From: Cercis canadensis
Lineage: Eukaryota > Streptophyta > Magnoliopsida > Fabales > Fabaceae
NCBI GenBank assembly: GCA_003255065.1
Contig: QAOA01007318.1
Span: forward strand, 1 to 64,000
Length of the DNA: 64,000 bases
Direction of reading: 5' to 3'
A program made the translations under genes and the position numbers. Under the pieces are notes generated by a model. The model saw nothing but the letters and a program-made list of their open reading frames with translations, was not told the origin of the DNA and did not search any database. Below are positions 34,816 through 43,863 of the stretch, in pieces. Positions within the stretch are counted from its first letter, which is position 1; the number at the start of each line of letters is the position of its first letter.

Positions 34816-36278
34816 TTAGAGATAACCCCTTTCTTTGCAACATTGAACTGCATCATCAAACATTTCTTCAATCCCATACTTGAATTCAAATCCAGAATCG
34901 ATGAGTTTCTTTGAGGATAAATCTGGTAGTTTATGTCCTTTAATTTCCTTTAGCGACCTACCAAAAAAAAAAAAAAATGAAATCTTTGATTAGAATGAGA
35001 TAGGAGAGAAATCATGTTCTTGATCCAAGACTTTCAAACTTATAAACAAACATGGAAATGGACAATCGAACTCACTCTAAGGTTGGTATTTGATATTCTG
35101 GGTATTTGGCAGAAAGAAGTTGATGCAACTTTTCGATAGTTATGACAGTTGCAGAGCAATTATACCTCCCTTCCGGATTAGGATGCTCTAGTAGGAAAAT
35201 ATGTGCTCTAGCCACATCATCTACATGCACATAAGGTGTACGAAAGACGATGCCAAATTGATCCTTGCCACCTACATCCAAGAAAAAGTGCAATAATTGA
35301 ACATGGACGTTATTGTCTAACGATTGAATAGTAAGAAATAGGAGTAGTAAATTGCAGCACATACCAAATAGCAAAGCCAATGAGGTACCAACAGAACCGG
35401 GAAGCTTAGGACAAATGAAGGGTCCAACAACAAAAGTAGGAACCACAGTCACAACATCCAATCCATTTTGTTCTCCAAATTCAAGTACTGCTTTTTCTGT
35501 CAATGTCTTAGAAATCGCATACGACCACCCAAATGGCTTGAAAGCTCTAATAAAATCTACATCACTCCAGAAACTCTCATCCATTACTTCATCATCTTTG
35601 CCATTGGAAGTAACAGCAGAGGCACTTGAAGTGTAAACAACTCGCTTCACAGTGCTTGAATTGAGGCAAGCCCTTAAGATGCCTAATGCTCCATCAATGC
35701 TTCTTTTTGTCACTACTTCTTCAGGTTCTCTTACTAGAAAGTCAAGAGGAGTAGCAACATGGAAAACCCCAGTGCACCCTTCAAGCGCTGCACTGAAGCT
35801 TTCTGGGTTGCTGAGATCTGCACTGAAGATTTGTAGCTTTTGGGATGCTCCTGGTAAATTTGTAAGGAAGCTAACATCTTTCTTGTGTTCTGCTTATGTC
35901 AAAGAGGAATGAAATCATTTGCTCAGTTTTAGTGGATCAATTTGCAAAATTAATATCACTTTTCAATACCTCCAAGCTATTCTAAAAAGAATGTAAGAAG
36001 GGAATTCACAAAACATTTAAAAATAAGCTTCACAGTTGACAAAATCTGAATCGGAAAACGCTTACATCTTTTTTCTGTCAAAATCAAATTCTACTACATA
36101 CATAATTTGTCTATAATTATGTAAAAAAAAAAATTTATGTTGTATAAAGTAAGGTACCTGGGTGAGATCTAACAGTGGCATTAACAGCGTAACCATCTTC
36201 AAGGAGTCTTTTGATGATCCATGAACCAATGAAGCCTGTAGCACCAGTAACACATACTCTTCCTCTGCCTTCTTCCAT
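34816..36278 (-). CDS. Vestitone-reductase-like NADPH-dependent SDR (intact copy)
   Basis: Four exons join in frame: 36278-36158, 35889-35365, 35271-35076 and 34957-34816, for 327 aa. It is an extended short-chain dehydrogenase of the DFR/CCR/vestitone-reductase group. TGATGFIG (residues 11-18) is the dinucleotide-binding loop, YTSSAS holds the catalytic Ser (about 128-129) and Y164AISK168 the catalytic Tyr and Lys. [11 protein letters not shown] and the C-terminal [15 protein letters not shown] are typical of the group. Vestitone reductase reduces a ketone in isoflavonoid phytoalexin synthesis in legumes; relatives elsewhere act on other flavonoids or aldehydes, so the substrate here is open. 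All introns are GT-AG and there are no frame lesions. It is the only complete copy among at least six partial ones. Confidence 0.9.
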
Positions 36279-37280
36279 TTCCTCACTCTTCCACTTACTC
36301 TAGATTCCTCTGTTCATTGAAAAAAAGAGGTTGAAGATAACACGTATAGTTACTCTATTCTTTTCTTGACACATGTTTCTTTTTAATTGGTAGTTTGGTA
36401 GTGCTGTCAAATTCCACAAGACTTTCAAAAATTGACCATTCTGGCTAAAGGGAATTCTAGAGGAACGGAAAAGGATTGCTTGCTTACTGGAATTCACATG
36501 CTTTAAGCTGCTTTTAGTGGAACATCATTGTAAATTGCATATTGTTTGTCTTTTATGCACAACAATTGATGTAGCGAGAAAACGATCAAATAGAGATTTT
36601 ATATACAAATTATATAAACTTTAAAGAACTAAATAGTATTACTGAATATTGCTCCAAAGGATAACACAAAACTTAAGTATGAAAGCAAATCCTAAATATT
36701 AAAAATGAAGTTAAACAAAAACCCAAACCCGGTTGCCATGTCATCGGTCTCTGAGTGATCTTCAAAACGATAAGTAACGAGTTTCATAACTTTATCTGAG
36801 ATGAAAGTTATGCCTTTGTAACTGAAACATGACTATTATGACCCGACTACCATCTTTTTTTTTTTTTTTTGGGTTTTATTATGCTTGGCCCAATCTATGA
36901 AATCACATGCGACCCGATCCACGTCAAAATTGAAAATGAACGGGTTGCTAAGTGTGATTAATTTAAACATGGCCAATATGCTGCGTTTGTTAGTGATCAA
37001 TTTATTTGTGGGCCGTACACACCTGTGTTGGAGTTATGAGAGGAGCTGTTACTATTAGCATTAGGTGTAAATATTGGCTAAGTTCTCTCTCCACTCCCAA
37101 TTCTCTGTGCATTATGTGGTTAGTCTTTAAGCCACTGTCTATTGCAGCGAACTAGAGAGGATACAAAGGCTCATTTGATTGATCATTGCATCTCCTTTAG
37201 TATTGGAATGTAGAGGAGACAATAGAAAACATAATTTTAGTTGCTAATCTCATTTTAAAGGAAGAGGTAACCATCATCAA
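36279..37280. other. Intergenic, upstream of the intact SDR
   Basis: AT-rich with GC-richer pieces near 36840-36960 (gacccga/cccgatcc phrases) that look like degraded repeat. It should contain the SDR promoter. No gene seen. Confidence 0.5.
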
Positions 37281-37440
37281 TAAGGTCTAACAGTGGTATT
37301 AACAGAGTAACCACCATCAATTATTACCAAAAAAACAAAAGAGTAACCATCATCAAGGAGCGTTTTGATGATCGATGAAGCAATGAACCCAGTAGCATCT
37401 GTAACACATACCCTTCCTCTGCCTTCTTCTTCCACTTACT
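37281..37440 (-). pseudogene. Isolated SDR exon-1 relic
   Basis: The minus strand encodes GRVCVTDATGFIASSIIKTLLDDGYS, an exon 1 in which both outer glycines of TGxxGxxG are changed. A roughly 36-bp insertion containing a short repeat of gatg.tggttactc splits the end. No exon 2 follows. Confidence 0.75.
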
Positions 37441-37940
37441 CATTATAGTGGAGGGAGGGTGGGTAATCATGGTTTTACACTACTTGAAGCCATCGTAGAG
37501 ACATGATAAGTGGACTGCAGAGATAAGTTTCAGATCTTAACCTTCTCACCTCTTCTAAACCATAAAAATTAATAATTAAAATGATCATAGGATTCGAGTC
37601 ATAGTACCTAATATCTACTATCCAAATAGGTTTCCTGTGGTATCTACCATTTATACCACTGGCCCCAGGTTTAATAATGCTTGATACGTAAATAGTAATA
37701 GATAATTATGAAATGACATTCTTCAAATGGAAATAAGAGAATTCCTAATCTATATTACTATCTCCTTTTTTTTCCTAATCAAATTAGTGGATGCCTACCA
37801 ATGATGCCTTGTCTTTCTTTTTACCAGTACAGCAAAACTTGAACCATCATGGTTTTCAAGATATTAAACAGATGAATATATGGAGGTAAACTTGTAAATT
37901 GATTGGGATTACATAGGTGAGAGGAGCAAAACGATTTTGA
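37441..37940. other. Intergenic within SDR cluster
   Basis: AT-rich, no reading frame of interest. Nothing supported. Confidence 0.45.
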
Positions 37941-38550
37941 AGCTTGTCAGACAACCGGGTGACCATCTCAGCCAGTATACCAGCTGAGAACGATCCTCTG
38001 TGATTCAGAAGGCTTCACTGAGCCACTGAACCATTAATCACGCTCTGGCGACCCGGTCATAGTTCATCCACCAAGCTTTGGTTCCTGTCTCCTTAGAACT
38101 CAAGGATTCAGAGGTACGAGCCTATAGAACAGATCCTGTTCAAGTAAGGTCGTGCCCAAAGAAGGTTTCTTTTCTTCTAAATACTCTGCTTTGACACTTG
38201 TTTACAGTCGATGTGGGACTTGTTCAATTAATTTGTCTTCCTACAATGACAAAAAGACCCATTAGACTATCTATGTTGACTCAACACATTAAAGGGCAAC
38301 AACGGGTTTACGCCACTTCATGTCATATTTATGCGACTCTGTATACGATAGATTCAAACCTAGTAGAAGTTATGAATAATGAAAATTAATTTGTATAATT
38401 CTTCTGAGAGAGGCATCAAGGATTGAGTATTTATCTCTGTTTGGAATTACATCTTTAGCTACTTACTTGATGACTGCTATTTATATATTTAGTTTCTTCA
38501 AGAACGTCATATTGTTGTTATATGCCTTGAATCTTGTGAGATAGATGACT
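37941..38550 (+). repeat. Cluster repeat R, copy 3
   Basis: Same unit as 28007-28614 and 33956-34568, followed at the same spacing by the 3' end of an SDR copy (stop codon 38880). Confidence 0.8.
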
Positions 38551-38879
38551 GCTTGTCCTTTTTTTTTCCTCTCAATTTGCAATCTTCCAAATACAAATCT
38601 CCCTTCATTGAAGTGCTTATAACAATAACAAATCGCCCAAGGCAATAATCCAAACATATGACTAACTTAGACCATTGCAGATAAAAGCCACCAAAGAAAA
38701 AAAAAAAAAAAGGTGAGATCACAGTGGAGATAAAGTATACACTGTTCGTGTATTTAGGATTTATTTTTTTATTGTTCATACATCGGCTTAGACATTGAGA
38801 ACCATTCCTTTTAGCTATTTGATATAGTTGATACAATCTAACAGCCTTCTTAATTCATTTGCTTCACGCTTAACATAAA

Positions 38880-40206
38880 TTAGAGATAACCATTTTCTTT
38901 GCAACATTGAATTGCATCATCAAACATTTCTTCAATCCTATACTTGAACTCGAATCCAGCGTCAATGAGTTTCTTTAAGGATAGAACCAGTAGCTTTTTA
39001 CCTTTATTTTCTTTTAACGACCTTAAAAAAAACCAAATCTTTTATTAGATGAGATAGGAGAGAAATCATGTTCCTGATAAAGAATTCAAACTTACAAGCA
39101 AACATGGAAAATGGACAAGAACTCACTCTAATGTTGGTATTTGATATTCTGGGTAGTTATGTATGTATGCTTCTTATTTTTTAATTCTTCGTTTCGAGTA
39201 ATGATACCTACACAAACTCATATGCAACTTTTCACATGGAAATTGGAGATTGTCTTTTGTCTAACTTGAAGTTTGTCACAACATGTGCAGAAATAACATT
39301 ACTCACTTTGTGAAATATGTGTAGGCAAAAATTGTGTATTTGTGATTAGTCTTTGAACAGAGGACTTAGGTTCCATTTCAATATATCAAAGAAAAAGGGC
39401 AATAATTGAACATCAAAGCTATTGTCTAACGATTGAATAGTAAATTGCAGCACATACCAAATAGCAAAGCCAATGAGATACCAACAGACCTTGGATGCTT
39501 AGGACAAATGAAGGGTCCAACAGAAGTAGTTGGAACCAGAGTGACAACATCCAACTCATTTTGTTGTCCAAATTCAAGTACTTCCTTTTCTGTAAGTGTC
39601 TTTGAAATTGTGTACGAGCGCCCCAATGGCTTCAAAGTCTTAACATAATCTACATCACTCCAAAAACTCTCATCCACCACTTGGGCATCATTGCCACTGA
39701 GGAAGGTAGCTGCAGCACTTGAAGTGTAAAGTGTAAACAACTCGCTTCACAGTGCTTGAATTGAGGCAAGCCCTTAAGATGCCTAATGCTCCATCAATGC
39801 TTCTTTTTGTCACTACTTCCTCAGGTTCTCTTTCTGGAAAATCAACAGGAGCAGCAACATGGAAAACCCCAATGCACCCTTCAAGGGCTGCATTGAAACT
39901 TTCTGGGTTGCTGAGATCTGCATTGAAGATTTGTAGCTTTTGGGATGCTCCTGGTAAATTTGTGAGGAAGCTGATATCTTTCTTGTGTTATGCTTATGTC
40001 AAAGAGGAATAAACTTATTTGCTCAGTTTTAGCGGGTCAAGTTGCAAGTGTTTACGAAAATATCATATATCTTGTATAAAATAAAGTACCTGGGTGAGAT
40101 CTAACAGTGGTATTAACAGAGTAACCATTCTCAAGAAGTCTTTTGATGATCCATGAACTAATGAACCATGGACCACCAGCAACACATACTCTTCCTTCTT
40201 CTATTT
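38880..40206 (-). pseudogene. Vestitone-reductase-like SDR pseudogene (third tandem copy)
   Basis: Follows the exon plan of the intact copy but carries several independent lesions. The start codon is ATA. The nucleotide loop reads AGGPWFIS instead of TGxxGxxG. The exon-2 acceptor CAG is CAT at 39990. A 7-bp insertion in VVYTSS (near 39730) shifts the frame. Nearly all of exon 3 is gone (only [10 protein letters not shown] near 39122-39155 remains), replaced by sequence related to 28790-28920. Exon 4 (39021-38880) is readable. Confidence 0.88.
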
Positions 40207-40270
40207 TCTCACTCTTCCACTTCCTTTGGACCTTAACCTGCAACCTCAGCCTCATGGACATTTGACGCAT

Positions 40271-40860
40271 TCTCCAAACCAGTTATTGAAAGCTCTCCTC
40301 GAAGGTGGTTCAAATCTTTTAAATCTCCTAGTTTACATCCATCATTATAATGAGGTTCACTTATATAACCAGTTATTCTGCATCTTGTTCTTGCTGCTTT
40401 TTCTGATTCCTATAGTAACATGTCCTAATGCTGATAGTATTTACCAAAATAGGGTGGACTTTTCTTTTTAACTATTTGCCATTAAAAAATTATGATTTTC
40501 AAAACTATTTATCAAAATAGGATGACTTTAAAACTACTTACCAAAATAGGGTGACTTTAAAACTATTTCTTCTTTATGAGATTATTTTTGTCAACTGAGC
40601 AACAAAACTAATTTTATGTTTTTTCGAATGACAATTTCTAAAACAGTCCATTTGACATTGTCAAATGATCCAACGATTTCCTCAAAGAAATTGTCAGATC
40701 ATCCGAAGATTTTAGTGTTAGCTTAATTATAAAATGGCATTCTTCCGAATGAAAATAAAAGAATTCCTAATCTATATTACTATCCCCCTTTTCTATAAAT
40801 TAATAGCGAACATAAACTATAGAAAATTAAAACAGCAAGCATAAACATAAGTAACATTGA
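40271..40860. other. Intergenic with short tandem phrase
   Basis: The phrase accaaaatag.gtgactttaaaactattt repeats near 40440-40570, and related text (accaaaatagagtagtt) occurs near 48840. Possibly a dispersed AT-rich repeat. No gene. Confidence 0.5.
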
Positions 40861-40952
40861 CTATTTTTCAACATTCAGCACTTGTGGGCAATCATCCACT
40901 TTCATCACTTGAGCACCATTGGATATTGCCCATGCAGTATCTATCAGTACCT
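40861..40952 (-). other. Unassigned exon-like fragment
   Basis: A GTACTTTCAG acceptor at 40953 opens a 29-codon frame containing LIDTAWAISNGAQ and VDDCPQVL, closed by TAG at 40861. It looks like a terminal exon, but no upstream exon in this frame is visible and I do not recognise the family. Could be a relic of a gene displaced by the DUF4220 gene. Confidence 0.3.
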
Positions 40953-41030
40953 GAAAGTACATTCAAATTGGACTAACAATTGAAAATTTGTAACACTAAT
41001 CCAATCTGAGTGACATGCATGCCACCATGA

Positions 41031-43085
41031 TTAGTTTTTTATGTTACTTAAATAAGGAGATACTTTAGATCTTACCCACCCCCATCCTACATGTTGGGTT
41101 TCTACTGTACCCCCTTGCCTCCCTACATCAAATTGATCACTTAAACCTAGTTCTGCCATCACAAGACATACATGAGTGAGCAGTTCTCCTCCTCTCCGAA
41201 GCTGTTGACCGTGTGCCACCCATTCGCAATGACTTGCAGCATAAGTCAACATCTCTATCCACACTTGGCATATCATCTCCCATGGATATTTAAGCTGTTG
41301 TAATTGTGCACCAAGACGACATCCGTCAAGAAACACAGACTTGCTACTCTTTTCCCTTCTATGTGATTCAAGCGGCTGACACTGAGTGTGCAGTTGAAGC
41401 ATCATTTTGCAAGCATCTGCTCTGCTTTTTACTGGAAACTGCCTCCGATGAAATACTCCAATGGCTTCCGTGAAGGTATCTCGGACATGCACACTCCTGT
41501 CAATCCATTTAGGCAGCATAAATGGACGCATGAGTAGAATATACAACATATAGTTAGAGAGCCTTTTGCTTGCTTTGCGATTGGGATCATTTTTCATTGC
41601 AGTATCAGACTTCAAGCAGATATCAGTTGCAATATGCCAGAGAAGGAGGCTATGATCAAATTCAACTTCAAGACTCCAGCGGATCGTTTTATCACAGTTG
41701 TACTCTCTAAGTACATAATACCATTTGTGATTGACCAATTTCTCGAGTTCATCCATATTAAACCCACTTTTCTTGTATAGCTCATGTTTCTTTAGGAGTT
41801 GTTGAAAAATTGGTGCTTTCAGATCATCATCATCTACACTTTTCCATTTCATTTGCCTGTATAATTCCAGGGTGAAATGGATTTTAAACAATATCTCTAG
41901 TCCAAGACATCTAGTTACTCTGTTCTTCAAGCAAAATTTCACTAAGTTGTGTTGTGTTACGGATTCTGACCACCTCATTTTCCTCAGACAATTTGAAAAC
42001 CGTAACCTTGATTCACAATAAGAAACAGCAAAATATATGGAATTAGGCAGTCGACTATGGTTCCTGGTGAGCCAGCGCGTTGTCCAATCCGAAAAAATAA
42101 GCGAAAAGAATGCATATATCTCAAGAAAAACAGCCCCAATAAACAAAGCATAAGTTATAGAAACGTCAATCTTTGAGTAGGCATCCTTCTCAACGACAGT
42201 AATATATGCAACCAAAGCAGATAGGATGGAAAACAAGCTGATAAAGCGAAAAAAGAGACCTGGTTGGGAATAAATGGTGGTTGCCTTGGTGTACAGCACA
42301 TCGTACAGAAATCCCAGCTGAATCTCTACCAATTTAAAGGCATATTTCGACGATTCTTTGTGGTCATTGGCATAATTTGAAGATTGAGTATCCCTTATTA
42401 TCAAGGAATAGCTCCGTTGACCTTCACCAAACCGTAGACTTAGATTTGCATAGAGACGCTTGAGCAAGGAGAACAAGGAGTATGCTTTATGAACAGAGTC
42501 CAACTCAGAACCAATATCAATGTGCTTCAAATTAGAGGCTTGCAGGGTTGAAGCTGAAAGCAAAGATTCTTCAAATGTCTCAGGGCTAGCAGATCTGAGA
42601 ACCCAAGTTCGCTCTGAGTACTTTATGAATCCAGAAAAGAACACCGGAATGGCTATGAAAGTTATAGCAGTGTTGGTCAAAGATCTGACGAAGATGTATA
42701 AAGCAACTATAACTTGGACAATTAATCCAAGTAAGTGTCTTGGCCATAAGGTGTTGTCTTCTAGGGAGTAAGCAGTAATAGTGTCAGGGCCGCCAAGATG
42801 CAAGAGCAGAAATGGTGCCCATAGCGCTTTGAGGACACGGTTTCTGTCCTCTTTCTGGGATCGCTCTCCCTGGCTGTTGGCAAGAGTTCCCAGCGAAACA
42901 GTTGCCAGCCAGTCTGCTGACAAATATGTTACCCAAACAAAGAAACTGATGATGCTAGTTCTGGTATATTTCCGACGAGAACCGAATATGATAAGGAAAA
43001 CCTGCCATAGCAGACTGAGTAGAACCAGCACGCGCAACTCCCATTTGTTCCAAAGTTCTCTTACACTTTCCGGAAAGATCTCCAT
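41031..43085 (-). CDS. DUF4220/DUF594 membrane protein
   Basis: Uninterrupted 684-codon frame without introns. The N-terminal half has several hydrophobic segments (LRVLVLLSLLWQVFLIIFG near 18-36, IISFFVWVTYLSADWLA near 45-61, LLGLIVQVIVALYIFVRSL near 113-132, and two near 265-310), with the DUF4220 hallmark LLHLGGPDTITAYSLEDN near 94-111. The C-terminus contains the DUF594-type segment (LLWHIATDIC..., GGELLTHVCLVMAELGL). This plant family is large and uncharacterised, mostly expressed in vascular tissue in species where it has been studied. Length and single-exon structure are normal. It is divergently arranged with the NLR gene at 43864. Confidence 0.9.
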   Translation of the reverse strand: MEIFPESVRELWNKWELRVLVLLSLLWQVFLIIFGSRRKYTRTSIISFFVWVTYLSADWLATVSLGTLANSQGERSQKEDRNRVLKALWAPFLLLHLGGPDTITAYSLEDNTLWPRHLLGLIVQVIVALYIFVRSLTNTAITFIAIPVFFSGFIKYSERTWVLRSASPETFEESLLSASTLQASNLKHIDIGSELDSVHKAYSLFSLLKRLYANLSLRFGEGQRSYSLIIRDTQSSNYANDHKESSKYAFKLVEIQLGFLYDVLYTKATTIYSQPGLFFRFISLFSILSALVAYITVVEKDAYSKIDVSITYALFIGAVFLEIYAFFSLIFSDWTTRWLTRNHSRLPNSIYFAVSYCESRLRFSNCLRKMRWSESVTQHNLVKFCLKNRVTRCLGLEILFKIHFTLELYRQMKWKSVDDDDLKAPIFQQLLKKHELYKKSGFNMDELEKLVNHKWYYVLREYNCDKTIRWSLEVEFDHSLLLWHIATDICLKSDTAMKNDPNRKASKRLSNYMLYILLMRPFMLPKWIDRSVHVRDTFTEAIGVFHRRQFPVKSRADACKMMLQLHTQCQPLESHRREKSSKSVFLDGCRLGAQLQQLKYPWEMICQVWIEMLTYAASHCEWVAHGQQLRRGGELLTHVCLVMAELGLSDQFDVGRQGGTVETQHVGWGWVRSKVSPYLSNIKN

Positions 43086-43863
43086 GCCTCTCTGCTTGCC
43101 CAGGTTTCAACCTGCTTGCTTCGACCAACACAAAGTGAGATGGGCCATGACATGACATGAGTCAGTCAAGGCGAATAGTTTAGGGAAAATTATAGGGGCA
43201 CAAAGAATTGTCAATAAGCCAAGCCAGCCGTTGTGCTCGTATGACTAGCTGTCCCATGTGGGTCCCGTATTTCCACGTTGTTACTCTGTCGTTGGGCGTG
43301 CCTAAAGATGAGGTCTTAAAAGTTAAAACCTTATCTTTGGGTAGCTTTAATTTATGTAAAAATATCAGGTTATATAATTGCACAATCTCTATCATGTTCT
43401 ATGTCACGTGTCATATCTAACAATTGATATTTATTTTTTAGTTGTTGGTTTTCTTAATTTGTGTAGCACCCTTGTTCTTCCCACTACACATCAAATCTTT
43501 AGCTACGCAGGAATCTCTTTTCCTTTCCCTTCATCTTGTTTCGCCTGAAAGCTTACCTGATTGAGGTTATCCCTTTTTGTGGTTTTCTCCACTTCATTTT
43601 CGAACATCATCGACTTGGCTGTTTTCGTTTTGCTTTCGAACTTTAGTTCCTCTATTCCAGACCTCTTTCTACTTTACAATCTCACCATATCCCCCTTCAC
43701 CTTGGTTTGGTTGATCAGATCTATTTGTTTCTCTACGTTGGCCGCTGTTCCTCCTTCACTGTAAAAACCTAGATATTTTGCTTGTGTTTTATTAGTTTGC
43801 GGTGAGATAATAGTTTCAATTCGCTCCTTCAGAAACGACATCTACCATATTTTAATTTCCACT
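43086..43863. other. Shared upstream region of the divergent DUF4220 and NLR genes
   Basis: 778 bp between two start codons. The right half (43480-43750) is pyrimidine-rich and resembles a transcribed leader for the NLR. It includes the duplicated phrase cctaaagatgaggtcttaaaagttaaaacctta...ctttgggta near 43300-43340. No reading frame supported. Confidence 0.5.

Noticed and set aside
43300..43345. Short inverted phrase cctaaagatgaggt / acctta.ctttgggta as an operator-like site
   Set aside because: Too short and AT-rich to distinguish from chance.
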